Source: DATFGK01 sp046712825 (lineage in GTDB: Bacteria; Actinomycetota; AC-67). From it: a stretch of 42,493 nucleotides of DNA. The first letter of the stretch is position 1. Each line of letters opens with the position of its first letter. The DNA is taken from assembly GCA_046712825.1 (NCBI GenBank), contig JBKKCR010000280.1, positions 1 through 42,493 of the forward strand. Reading direction: 5' to 3'. This document shows, piece by piece, positions 16,929 to 24,847 of the stretch. Both the position numbers and the translations under genes were made by a program. The notes below the pieces were generated by a model. That model made no database searches and had not been told where the DNA came from. It worked only from the letters and a program-made list of their open reading frames with translations.

Positions 16929-16934
16929 TACGAT
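16929..16934 (+). promoter_or_regulatory. Possible internal -10 element upstream of paaA
   Basis: TACGAT in the 66-base gap before paaA fits the actinobacterial TANNNT -10 box; no clear -35 is seen. It is followed by a short GC hairpin (GCGCGC-CAAAA-GCGCGC) and then by GAGGAGGG, the paaA ribosome binding site. It could give separate transcription of paaABCD. Confidence 0.35.
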
Positions 16935-16984
16935 AGGGCTCGGCGCGCCAAAAGCGCGCTCACCAGCAGAACGAGGAGGGCCGG

Positions 16985-17899
16985 GTGACCTACGAGGAGC
17001 GGACGGCCGAGTTCAAGGCGCGGATCGATGCCGGCGAGAAGATCGAGGTGACCGACTGGATGCCCGATTCCTACCGCCAGGCGGCCCTCAAGTTCATCGA
17101 GATGCACGCCAACTCAGAGATCATGGGCGCCCTGCCCGAACGCGAATGGATCCCCCGCGCCCCGACCCTTCGACGCAAGCTCTCGCTGACGGCCAAGGTC
17201 CAGGACGAGGTCGGCCACGCGCAGATCCTCTACCGGATCGCGGAGGATCTCGGGAAGAGCCGCGAGACGATGTTCGACGACCTCGTCAACGGCCGCACGA
17301 AGTTCCACAACGTCTTCCACTACCCCACCGAGTCGTGGGGCGACGTGGCGGTGATCGGCTGGCTGATCGACGGCGCCGCGCTCGTGACGCAGCACGCGCT
17401 GCTCGGCTGTTCGTACGCGCCGTACATCCGCGCGATGCGTCGCATCTGCGCGGAGGAGTCGCTGCATCTGCGCCACGGCGAGGACATGACGCTCGAGCTG
17501 TGCTCCGGCACCGACGCGCAGCGCGAGATGTTCCAGGACGCGGTGAACCGGTGGTGGCGCCCGATCATGCACTTCTTCGGCCCGCCCTCGAACCCGGCGA
17601 AGGACGTGCTCCTCTACTGGGGGATCAAGACCCGGTCGAACGAGGATCTGCGTCAGGAGTTCTTCACGACCTACGTGCCGAAGCTGTGGGATCTCGGGAT
17701 CACGGTTCCCGACCCCGAGCTGCGCTTCGACGAGCCCAAGGGCGAGTGGGAGTGGGGCGACCCCGGCTGGGACGACTTCTGGCAGGTCGTCAAGGGCAAC
17801 GGTCCCATGACCCAGACGCGGCTCGCGTGGCGCAAGGCCATGTGGGATTCGCACGCGTGGATGCGTGACGTGTTCGCCGGGATCCGGCGGGTCGCGTAG
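16985..17899 (+). CDS. paaA: 1,2-phenylacetyl-CoA epoxidase, catalytic subunit A
   Basis: A 304-residue ferritin-like di-iron oxygenase subunit. The iron-binding ExxH motifs are DEVGH (Glu75, His78) and EESLH (Glu158, His161), with Glu45 in NSEIMG as a further candidate ligand; spacing and surrounding sequence match PaaA. It inserts one oxygen atom of O2 into the ring of phenylacetyl-CoA, in complex with PaaC and aided by PaaB. GTG 16985 follows GAGGAGGG. The next three genes paaB, paaC and paaD follow in standard order with overlaps or gaps of a few bases. Confidence 0.97.
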   Translation: MTYEERTAEFKARIDAGEKIEVTDWMPDSYRQAALKFIEMHANSEIMGALPEREWIPRAPTLRRKLSLTAKVQDEVGHAQILYRIAEDLGKSRETMFDDLVNGRTKFHNVFHYPTESWGDVAVIGWLIDGAALVTQHALLGCSYAPYIRAMRRICAEESLHLRHGEDMTLELCSGTDAQREMFQDAVNRWWRPIMHFFGPPSNPAKDVLLYWGIKTRSNEDLRQEFFTTYVPKLWDLGITVPDPELRFDEPKGEWEWGDPGWDDFWQVVKGNGPMTQTRLAWRKAMWDSHAWMRDVFAGIRRVA

Positions 17900-17903
17900 C
17901 GCG

Positions 17904-18230
17904 ATGGAGGTCTGGGAGGTCTTCTCCCGTCGCACTGCCGACGATCCGCTCGTGCACGTCGGCGCGGTGAAGGCGCCCGACCTGGAGCTCGCGCTCGTGC
18001 TCGCACGCGAGACCTTCTTCCGCCACGGCGAGGGCGTCGACTGCTGGGTCGGCCGGCGCGGCGACCTGCACCGCATCGCGCAGCCGGAGACGCTCGGCGG
18101 CGTGACCGACAAGTCCTATCGGCGCGCGGACGGCTACGTCGGCGTCGGCGCGAAGCTGAAGCGGGTACGCGACGCGCTCGCCCTCCGCGGGATCACCGTC
18201 GCCGGAGAGCGGCCGGACGGGAAGCGATGA
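17904..18230 (+). CDS. paaB: 1,2-phenylacetyl-CoA epoxidase subunit B
   Basis: A 108-residue protein. The opening MEVWEVFSRR and the segment VHVGAVKAPDLELALVLARETFFRHGEGV are diagnostic of PaaB, a small subunit that dimerises and bridges PaaAC heterodimers in the multicomponent monooxygenase. It follows paaA by four bases and overlaps paaC by four (ATGA), so the stoichiometric subunits are translationally coupled. Length is slightly above the usual 90-100 residues because of a basic C-terminus. Confidence 0.96.
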   Translation: MEVWEVFSRRTADDPLVHVGAVKAPDLELALVLARETFFRHGEGVDCWVGRRGDLHRIAQPETLGGVTDKSYRRADGYVGVGAKLKRVRDALALRGITVAGERPDGKR

Positions 18231-19108
18231 GCGATCCTCGGCTCGGACTCCTCCTCGCGCTCGCCGACGACGAGCTCGTCATGGGCCACCGCCTCTCCGA
18301 ATGGACCGGCTGGGTGCCCTACGTCGAGGAGGACCTCGCGATGTCCTCGATCGCACAGGACGAGATCGGGCACGCCCGGGCTCTCTACGAGATCGCGTCG
18401 ACGATCGACGGCCGCGACGTCGACGCGCTGGCGCTGGGTCGCGAGCAACAGGGTTATCTCCACGCGGTGATCTGCGAGCGACCGAATCGCGACTACGCGT
18501 ACACGGCAGCACGGCATTACCTGTACGACACCGCGGACGCGGTCCGGCTCGAAACCCTGCTGGACTCGACGTTCAAGGAGCTCGCCGAGCTCTTGCGCGT
18601 GCTGCGTCTGGAAGAGCGCTACCACCTCGAGCACGCACGGATCTGGTTCGAGCGCCTGGCCACCGGGCCGGTCGAAGCCCGGCAGCGTTTCTCGGACGCG
18701 ATGTCGCTAGCGTTCCCGGAAGCCATGGCGATCTTCGAGCCGCTCCCCGGCGAAGAGGCGCTCATGAGCGACGGCACGCTCCCCCGCTCCGGCGAGGACA
18801 TGCTCGCGGGTTGGCTCGAGACGCTCGGCGCGGATCTGGAAAGCGTCGGGCTGGATGCGGTGCTCGACTCCGGCGCCGAGCCGACCGTCGGCGAGATGGT
18901 GCCGACCTCTTCCGGCTCGTCCGAGCTGACCGAAGATCCGACGCGCGCGCTGGAAGTGCCGGGCTTGGAGCGGCGCGACGGCCGGTGGGTGCACGCCGGC
19001 GAGTTCTCCGGCGCCGGCGGTCGGCATGGGCGCCACTCGGACGACTTCGCGCCGCTGTGGGAGGAGATGACGGGGCTGTACCGCGCGCATCAAGGGGCGA
19101 CGTGGTGA
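18227..19108 (+). CDS. paaC: 1,2-phenylacetyl-CoA epoxidase subunit C
   Basis: A 293-residue ferritin-like structural partner of PaaA. The helical core is recognisable from GHRLSEWTGWVPYVEEDLAMSS-type sequence and DEIGHARALYEIAS; the pattern EERYHLEHA also occurs, so remnants of iron-ligand motifs are visible although PaaC is not the catalytic subunit. It extends about 40 residues beyond typical PaaC with a Pro/Ser/Asp-rich segment near residues 215-265. The stop overlaps the paaD start by four bases (GTGA). Confidence 0.96.
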   Translation: MSDPRLGLLLALADDELVMGHRLSEWTGWVPYVEEDLAMSSIAQDEIGHARALYEIASTIDGRDVDALALGREQQGYLHAVICERPNRDYAYTAARHYLYDTADAVRLETLLDSTFKELAELLRVLRLEERYHLEHARIWFERLATGPVEARQRFSDAMSLAFPEAMAIFEPLPGEEALMSDGTLPRSGEDMLAGWLETLGADLESVGLDAVLDSGAEPTVGEMVPTSSGSSELTEDPTRALEVPGLERRDGRWVHAGEFSGAGGRHGRHSDDFAPLWEEMTGLYRAHQGATW

Positions 19109-19587
19109 CCCTCGTCGAAGCGGCGGTTCGCGACGCGCTTTCGCACGTGAAGGATCCCGAGATCCCGGTCTGCTCCATCACGGACCTCGGACTGGTCGAA
19201 CACGTGGAGGTCGGCGACGACGCGATCGTCGTCACACTCTTGCCGACGTTCGTCGGCTGCCCGGCGCTCGATGCGATCCGCGAGGACGCCGAACGCGCGG
19301 TGCTCGAAGTCGCCCAGGGCCGCGACGTTCGCGTTGTGTACGTCTTCAACCCGCCCTGGACCACGGACCGAGTAACCGAAGCAGGACGCGAGGCATTGAA
19401 GTCGTTCGGTATCGCGCCCGCGGGAGGTCCGACACTGGTCCAACTCACTGCCCGCTGCCCGCACTGCGGCTCGCTCGCCACCCACGTCGAGTCGGACTTC
19501 GGGCCGACGCCGTGCCGTTCCATCCGATATTGCGACTCGTGTCGCAACCCGTTCGAGGGGTTCAAGCCGAAACACGCGGAGGTCTGA
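19105..19587 (+). CDS. paaD: Phenylacetate pathway Fe-S maturation protein PaaD
   Basis: A 160-residue protein. Residues 1-85 are a MIP18 (DUF59) domain with DPEIPVCSITDLGLV and the conserved Gly51-Cys52-Pro. The C-terminal part is a zinc-ribbon-like domain with CPHCGS (Cys118, Cys121) and CDSC (Cys143, Cys146). PaaD is needed for phenylacetyl-CoA epoxidase activity and is thought to help metal centre assembly, probably of the reductase PaaE, which is not in this cluster. The GTG start overlaps the paaC stop. Confidence 0.95.
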   Translation: MTLVEAAVRDALSHVKDPEIPVCSITDLGLVEHVEVGDDAIVVTLLPTFVGCPALDAIREDAERAVLEVAQGRDVRVVYVFNPPWTTDRVTEAGREALKSFGIAPAGGPTLVQLTARCPHCGSLATHVESDFGPTPCRSIRYCDSCRNPFEGFKPKHAEV

Positions 19588-19591
19588 CGAG

Positions 19592-21103
19592 ATGGCGGAG
19601 CGAAACCTGTTCATCAACGGCGAGCTCGTCCCGGCCGAGGACGGCAAGGAATTCCCGGCGATCGACCCGTCCACGGGTGAGACCATCGCGATGGTCGCTC
19701 AGGCCGGTGCCGCCGACGCCGCGAAAGCCATCGCCGCCGCGCGCGCCGCGTTCGACGACGCGCGCTGGAGCGGGCTCGCGCCGGCGAAGCGCGCGGCGAT
19801 CATGAACGCCGTTGCCGCCGGCCTCAAGGAGCGATCCGCCGAGCTCGCCGAGCTCGAGAGCCGCGACCAGGGCGGAACGATCCGCAAGACCAGAGGCGAC
19901 GTGTCCAGCGCCGGCTTCACATTCCGAACCAACGCCGAGCTCGCGACGACCCTGCCGCTCGCCGCCGAGACGCTCCCGCTCACGCCGATGCCCCCGTCGC
20001 TCAACTACGTGCGGCACGAGCCGATCGGCGTATGCGGGCAGATCATCCCGTGGAACTTCCCGCTGTTGATGGCCGCATGGAAGATCGCCCCCGCGATCGG
20101 CGCGGGGAACACCGTCGTGCTGAAGCCGTCCGAGAACACGCCGCTCACCGCGCTGGCGCTCGCCGAGATCTGCAAGGCTGCGGGAGTACCGGACGGAGTG
20201 GTCAACGTGATCCCCGGCTTCGGGCCCGGCGCCGGTGAAACGCTGGTCTCGAGCATGGACGTCGACAAGGTCGCGTTCACCGGCTCGACGGCGACGGGAC
20301 GGAGGATCCTGCAGCTCGCCTCGAGCAACATCAAGAAGGTGACCCTCGAGCTCGGAGGCAAGAGCGCGAACATCATCCTCGACGACGCCGACCTGTCTCT
20401 CGCGGTCGACGGCGCGCTCTACGGGATCTTCTTCAACAGCGGTCAGGTCTGCAACGCCGGTTCGCGCCTCCTCGTGCACTCGTCGCTCCACGACGAGGTC
20501 GTCGACCGTCTCGTCGCAAAGGCGGAGCGGATCAAGGTGGGTCCGGCGCTCGACAAGGCGACCGACATGGGGCCGATCATCTCCAAGACGCAGCTCGAGA
20601 CCGTCGAGCGCTACGTCGGGATCGGGCAAGAGGAAGGCGCCAAGCTCGTGACCGGCGGAGAGCGGGTGAGCGTCGCGGGACATGAGAACGGCTTGTTCTA
20701 TGCCCCGACGATCTTCACCGGCGTCACCAGCAACATGCGGATCGCGCAAGAAGAGATCTTCGGTCCGGTGCTGGTCGTGATCCCCTTCGGGTCCGACGAC
20801 GAGGCCGTCGCGATCGCCAACGACTCCATCTACGGGCTCGCCGGCGGCGTCTGGTCCTCGGATCAGAACCGCGCGATGGGGGTCGCCGACCGGATCCGCA
20901 CCGGAACGGTCTGGATCAACGACTACCACCTGATCAGCCCGAAGTATCCGTTCGGCGGGTACAAGCAGTCTGGGATCGGGCGCGAGCACGGCGTGCAAGG
21001 CTTCCTCGAGTACACGGAGACCAAGCACGTTCACGTCGACCTAACCGGCGACCGCTCCAAGCATCGCTGGTTCGACGTGGTCGTGCCCAAGGACACCCCG
21101 TAG
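19592..21103 (+). CDS. NAD(P)-dependent aldehyde dehydrogenase
   Basis: A 503-residue class I/II-type aldehyde dehydrogenase. The active site is complete: general base Glu253 in LELGGKS, nucleophile Cys287 in NSGQVCNAGSR, cofactor motif FTGSTATGR, and KPSENTPL for nucleotide phosphate contact. It lies four bases after paaD. Position in the operon suggests oxidation of phenylacetaldehyde or another aldehyde to the acid that enters the pathway. It is not PaaZ, since the fused hydratase domain is absent. A betaine- or aminobutyraldehyde-type substrate cannot be ruled out from sequence alone. Confidence 0.92.
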   Translation: MAERNLFINGELVPAEDGKEFPAIDPSTGETIAMVAQAGAADAAKAIAAARAAFDDARWSGLAPAKRAAIMNAVAAGLKERSAELAELESRDQGGTIRKTRGDVSSAGFTFRTNAELATTLPLAAETLPLTPMPPSLNYVRHEPIGVCGQIIPWNFPLLMAAWKIAPAIGAGNTVVLKPSENTPLTALALAEICKAAGVPDGVVNVIPGFGPGAGETLVSSMDVDKVAFTGSTATGRRILQLASSNIKKVTLELGGKSANIILDDADLSLAVDGALYGIFFNSGQVCNAGSRLLVHSSLHDEVVDRLVAKAERIKVGPALDKATDMGPIISKTQLETVERYVGIGQEEGAKLVTGGERVSVAGHENGLFYAPTIFTGVTSNMRIAQEEIFGPVLVVIPFGSDDEAVAIANDSIYGLAGGVWSSDQNRAMGVADRIRTGTVWINDYHLISPKYPFGGYKQSGIGREHGVQGFLEYTETKHVHVDLTGDRSKHRWFDVVVPKDTP

Positions 21104-21156
21104 TTAGGAGACTGCTTCTGGCTACCGGTGCGCCGGCGCAAACGTGGAGCACGCCG

Positions 21157-21378
21157 ATGGAAGCGCTCCGGCTTTGCTTTCTGCCGACCACGCTGCGGCG
21201 GACGGTCCGGATCGCGCTCGTGGTGGGGACGCTCTTGTCGCTCATCAATCAGTCCGGAGTAATCTTCGGCGGCGACGCGACCCTCGTCACGTGGCTGAGG
21301 GTCGGAGCGAACTACCTGGTTCCGTTCTGCGTTTCGAGCCTCGGATTCCTGAGCGCAACGAGTAGGACCGCCGGATGA
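21157..21378 (+). CDS. NrtS-like small membrane protein
   Basis: A 73-residue protein with two hydrophobic helices. The sequence RIALVVGTLLSLINQSGVIFGG, then ANYLVPFCVSSLGFLS, matches the NrtS family, in which a duplicated or paired small protein was linked to nitrate/nitrite transport in cyanobacteria and actinobacteria. GTGGAG lies about eight bases before the ATG. It overlaps the DUF2182 gene by four bases (ATGA), which implies a shared role in the membrane. With no nitrate genes nearby, the nitrate function is doubtful here. Confidence 0.72.
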   Translation: MEALRLCFLPTTLRRTVRIALVVGTLLSLINQSGVIFGGDATLVTWLRVGANYLVPFCVSSLGFLSATSRTAG

Positions 21379-22268
21379 CGCACTCGCACGCCGCAACCGC
21401 CGACGACACCCCACGCGACACGCTTTCGATCTTCTCCACACGCATCACCATCCTCACGATCGGCTGGCTCGTCGGCCTGGCCGGGGTGGCGTGGTGGTCC
21501 ACCGTCAGGCAGGCGAACTCTATGTCGGACATGGTGTCGGGTCTCGGCCAGGTCGGAGCCCGCGCGCCGAACGACATGACCGTGCCCGTGTTCCTCGGGA
21601 TGTGGGTCGCGATGATGGTGGCGATGATGTTCCCCACGATCGCGCCGTTCGTCCTCGCCCACCGCATGGTCGTCAAGAAGCGCGGCGGCGGAGAGATCCC
21701 GACGGTCGTCTTCGTGGGCGGGTACCTCGCCGTCTGGTCGCTGATCGGCGTCGTGCCGCTGATCGCGTTCCTCGCCTTCCGCGACGTGTCCGCCGATGCG
21801 GCCGACTCGCGATGGCTGCCGACCTTGGCCGGCGTGATCCTCGTGGTCGCCGGCGGATATCAGTTCACGCGATGGAAAGCCGTCTGCTTGAAGCATTGCC
21901 GCACGCCGCTCAGCTTCTTGATGACGCACGACTTCGGCGGCGGTGCGACGAGCGCGTTCAAGGCCGGCTTGAACCACGGCGCCTTCTGCTTGGGCTGCTG
22001 CTGGGCCCTCATGGCCGTTCTGGTAGTCGTCGGGCTGATGAACCTGGTCTGGATGGCGGCGATCGCGATCGTGTTCTTGCTGGAGAAGAACTGGAAGCAC
22101 GGCGTTGCCCTGACCAAGATCGTCGGCGCCGGGCTGATCGGGCTCGGCCTAGCCGTGATCGTCTCGCCGGGGATCCTTCCGAACATCGCCGGAGCAGCCG
22201 GCGACGCGGGGGGTACGATGGGTGAGATGGGCGACCAGATGGGTGACAACATGAAGATGAGCGGCTGA
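21375..22268 (+). CDS. DUF2182 integral membrane protein, predicted metal-binding
   Basis: A 297-residue protein with about seven transmembrane helices. Potential metal ligands are concentrated in the membrane and loops: MWVAMMVAMMFP (residues 76-87), CLKHC (Cys171, Cys175), HGAFCLGCC (His201, Cys205, Cys208, Cys209), and a Met-rich C-terminal tail with five Met in the last 16 residues. DUF2182 is a family of predicted metal-binding membrane proteins without assigned function, often next to DUF1326 as here. Soft-metal (copper) handling is an inference from the Cys, His and Met content. Confidence 0.88.
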   Translation: MTHSHAATADDTPRDTLSIFSTRITILTIGWLVGLAGVAWWSTVRQANSMSDMVSGLGQVGARAPNDMTVPVFLGMWVAMMVAMMFPTIAPFVLAHRMVVKKRGGGEIPTVVFVGGYLAVWSLIGVVPLIAFLAFRDVSADAADSRWLPTLAGVILVVAGGYQFTRWKAVCLKHCRTPLSFLMTHDFGGGATSAFKAGLNHGAFCLGCCWALMAVLVVVGLMNLVWMAAIAIVFLLEKNWKHGVALTKIVGAGLIGLGLAVIVSPGILPNIAGAAGDAGGTMGEMGDQMGDNMKMSG

Positions 22269-22299
22269 GCGCGCCGAAAGGCGCCGAGGAGACGGATCC

Positions 22300-22977
22300 A
22301 TGGCCGACACACAGACCAAGACCAAGTGGCACTACAAGGGGGATTATCTCGAGTTCTGCAGTTGCGCCTATGGGTGTCCGTGCAACTTCAACGGCTTCCC
22401 GACGCACGGATACTGCCGGGCGGTCGTCGCATACAAGCTGTCTGAGGGGAAATGCGGAGACGTCGACCTCGCGGGTGCGACGTTCGTCATGGCGGTTAAT
22501 TGGCCGAAGGCGATCCACGAAGGCAATGGAACGGGAGCGGTCTTCTTCGACTCCTCGATGTCGCAGGAGCAACAGGAGGCCTTGGTAGGGATCCTCACGA
22601 ACCAGCACGGCGGACTGCCGCACGAGATCTTCGCCGCCACGTTTACGAACATCCTCGGCCCGTTCGTAGAACCGATCGAGATCGAGCTCAACGGGACAAA
22701 GTCCAGTGTCAGGGTGGGGAACAAGATTTCCGCGGCCATGACCCCGCACACCAGTCCTGTCGAGCCCTATGAAGAGCAGGAAGTTCATCTCACGCTTCCC
22801 ACAGGCTTCGTGTTTACGGATGCCGAGGCTGCACGCACGACCGGGCAGAAGGTCGACGTGGATGGTCTCCAGTTCGAGGACAAGGACTCCAACGCCTTCC
22901 ATGCCAAGGTCGAGCATTCGAACGATACGCCCGCCCGGTCGGAAGGCGAGCGTGGACGGTCTCCAGCTCGACAGTAA
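22300..22977 (+). CDS. DUF1326 domain protein with CxC...CPC cysteine cluster
   Basis: A 225-residue soluble protein. The N-terminus carries the family hallmark GDYLEFCSCAYGCPCNFNG, with Cys20, Cys22, Cys26 and Cys28, plus Cys39, a likely soft-metal site. It starts 31 bases after the DUF2182 gene, after GCCGAGGAGACGG. Its function is unknown, and its pairing with DUF2182 is recurrent in bacteria. The end appears disturbed: residues VDGLQFEDKDS recur as VDGLQLDSKGF in the next frame 94 bases later, suggesting a duplication with frameshift. Base composition is less GC-rich than its neighbours. Confidence 0.88.
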   Translation: MADTQTKTKWHYKGDYLEFCSCAYGCPCNFNGFPTHGYCRAVVAYKLSEGKCGDVDLAGATFVMAVNWPKAIHEGNGTGAVFFDSSMSQEQQEALVGILTNQHGGLPHEIFAATFTNILGPFVEPIEIELNGTKSSVRVGNKISAAMTPHTSPVEPYEEQEVHLTLPTGFVFTDAEAARTTGQKVDVDGLQFEDKDSNAFHAKVEHSNDTPARSEGERGRSPARQ

Positions 22978-23037
22978 AGGATTCACCACCATTTTCTTCG
23001 TGGGCGAGTAGCGCTCGAAACCACTCAGACGCCGACC

Positions 23038-23064
23038 GCGGGGCGGCTCATCGCGCCGCCCCGC
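23038..23064. terminator. Ten-base-pair GC hairpin, likely terminator of the DUF1326 transcript
   Basis: GCGGGGCGGC and GCCGCCCCGC form a perfect 10-bp stem with a 7-base loop, 60 bases after the DUF1326 stop. No U-tract follows. Its downstream arm abuts the TACACT box of the HIT gene, so the same hairpin covers the -35 region of that promoter. Confidence 0.5.
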
Positions 23065-23070
23065 TACACT
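23065..23070 (+). promoter_or_regulatory. -10 box of a probable leaderless promoter for the HIT gene
   Basis: TACACT fits TANNNT and ends eight bases before GTG 23079. There is no ribosome binding site between them, which is the arrangement of leaderless actinobacterial genes. Confidence 0.5.
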
Positions 23071-23078
23071 TGCCCGCC

Positions 23079-23489
23079 GTGGACGGGTGCATCTTCTGCG
23101 CGATCGTCGAGGGGCGAAGCCCTTCTGCCAACGTCTACGAGGACGAACACACGATCGCGTTCATGGACATCAACCCCGCGCTCGACGGCCACACGCTCGT
23201 GATTCCGCGCGCGCACATCCGCGATCTGTGGGAGATCGGTGAAGACGACGCCGCCAAGGTGATGGCGGCCTCGGTACGCGTCGCGGCGCAGATCCGCAAG
23301 GCGCTCGAGCCCGACGGGATCAACATCATGCACGCCACCGGCGTGGTCGCGTTCCAAAGCGTGTTCCACTTCCATCTCCACCTGATCCCGCGCTACGCCG
23401 GCGATCCGATCAAGATGCCGTTCGTGCCGCGGCCCGGCGACCGGACGAAGATCGCCGCGATAGCGGACAAGATACGCGGCGCAGGCTGA
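23079..23489 (+). CDS. HIT-family nucleotide-binding hydrolase
   Basis: A 136-residue histidine-triad protein starting at GTG 23079 (an alternative TTG at 23070 overlaps the -10 box). CIFC at the N-terminus is the zinc-binding pair of Hint-type proteins; VIPRAHI and the catalytic triad FHFHLHLIPR follow. Such enzymes hydrolyse nucleotide phosphoramidates or nucleoside polyphosphates in the cytosol. Length is typical. It converges with the glycosyltransferase gene, with eight bases between the stops. Confidence 0.93.
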   Translation: MDGCIFCAIVEGRSPSANVYEDEHTIAFMDINPALDGHTLVIPRAHIRDLWEIGEDDAAKVMAASVRVAAQIRKALEPDGINIMHATGVVAFQSVFHFHLHLIPRYAGDPIKMPFVPRPGDRTKIAAIADKIRGAG

Positions 23490-23497
23490 GCCGGGCC

Positions 23498-24691
23498 CTA
23501 CAGGAAGTCGGCGAGCGTGACGCCGGGGATGCGCGGCAGGTCGAGCGATCTCAGGATCCGTTGCCCGAACGCCGACCAGGTGAACAACGGCGCCCGTTCG
23601 CGGGCGAGCTCCCCCGTGCGCCGGGCCAAGTCGGAATCGCACATGCTCCGCATCGCCCGGTATATGGCCTCCTCGTCCAGGGGGTCCAGAAGGATCCCGC
23701 CGGGACCGACCGAGGTCTCCATGCCGCCGTTCTTCGTGGCGATGCAGGGCAGTCCCGCAGCGCCGGCTTCCAGGTACACGATCCCGAACGGTTCCATGAG
23801 CGAGGGCACGACGAAGCAGGTTGCGGCTGCGAACAAGCCTTCGATCTTCTCGCGGCCATCCGGCGTGGAGACGGCGACGTGGCCGTGCGTCGTGACGCCT
23901 TCCACGTCGATCAATGGATGACCGCCCACGACGTCGAGGTGCGCCTCGGGCACGTCATTGCGCACCCGAGTGAACGCCCGAACGACCGCGTCGCCGTTCT
24001 TACGCTTCCAATTACGTCCGATGAAGAGGAAGCGCGGCGTCGACCAGTCGCGATCGGGAGGCGGAGGGATGTCGGCATTGCGTCCCATGCCGACGACGCG
24101 GATCTTCCGGGCATCGATCCCGTGGTCTCGTACGAGCGAGTCTGCGACGAACCGGCTCGAAACGCAGACCGCGTACGCGCCCCTGTAGAGCGCGACCTGC
24201 TGGCGGACGACCCATTCGAGCTGGCGCTTCGTTGCGTGAGGATATCCGAAGCTAGGAGCCAGCTCGGGGCCGGCCTCGAGCAATTGGGCCGGAGAGATGT
24301 CGTGGAAGGTTACGTACCGTCCCCGCGTCACCGGTCCGTTCAGGTTCGGCAGGTGGACCCAACCGTCCATATGGGAAGGGGTGGTGACTCGGAGCATGAG
24401 ATCGCTCAGGTGGGTGACGGCGCGCATCTCGGCCCGCCGCGTCCAGCCCTTCTCGCGGCCGGTCAGCTTCGCCAAGCGGTACACCAGCCGCGACATCGCC
24501 GGCCATGGGGTGGAGGATCGGTGGCCGGCGTAGACACCTAGCCCCCGGAGCTCGCTGATCAGTCCGTTCGAGACGCCGGACCACTGGCGGGGGTCCTCGG
24601 GATCGAACCAGGCGGAGACGACACCCACCCTTGGAAGCTCATTCGGGGTTTTGTGCGCTGACTCGCCGATCCGCGATCCGGGCGTGCTCAC
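23498..24691 (-). CDS. Family 4-type glycosyltransferase
   Basis: A 397-residue GT-B fold enzyme starting at GTG 24691. The C-terminal Rossmann domain includes FLFIGRNWKRKNGD, typical of the phosphate-binding region, and EPFGIVYLEAGAAGLPCIAT, the GT4 E-x7-E motif for the nucleotide-sugar donor. The N-terminal acceptor domain contains DPEDPRQWSGVSNGLISELRGLG, a pattern of retaining glycosyltransferases. It has no transmembrane segment. With two sulfotransferase genes beside it, it probably works in synthesis of a sulfated surface glycan or glycolipid; donor and acceptor are unknown. Confidence 0.88.
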   Translation of the reverse strand: MSTPGSRIGESAHKTPNELPRVGVVSAWFDPEDPRQWSGVSNGLISELRGLGVYAGHRSSTPWPAMSRLVYRLAKLTGREKGWTRRAEMRAVTHLSDLMLRVTTPSHMDGWVHLPNLNGPVTRGRYVTFHDISPAQLLEAGPELAPSFGYPHATKRQLEWVVRQQVALYRGAYAVCVSSRFVADSLVRDHGIDARKIRVVGMGRNADIPPPPDRDWSTPRFLFIGRNWKRKNGDAVVRAFTRVRNDVPEAHLDVVGGHPLIDVEGVTTHGHVAVSTPDGREKIEGLFAAATCFVVPSLMEPFGIVYLEAGAAGLPCIATKNGGMETSVGPGGILLDPLDEEAIYRAMRSMCDSDLARRTGELARERAPLFTWSAFGQRILRSLDLPRIPGVTLADFL

Positions 24692-24847
24692 AGTTCGCGG
24701 ATGCTATCACGACACGATTCGGCGTTTTCGGCCTATCCATAACGTCCAAGACCCCCACTCGTTGACCGGCCCGAGGGGTCCTCGCTACCGTTCCCGACGA
24801 GTGCTTTCACCGACTCCCCGATCCAGAGTCGCCTCGAGGAGGCTCCG

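Noticed and set aside
19562..21034. 490-codon minus-strand frame opposite the aldehyde dehydrogenase
   Set aside because: Arg/Asp/Val-rich antisense of a clear dehydrogenase with complete catalytic motifs.
21157..21378. Firm naming of the small membrane gene as a nitrate transporter
   Set aside because: The sequence resembles NrtS, but no nitrate or nitrite gene is adjacent and its partner is a DUF2182 protein.
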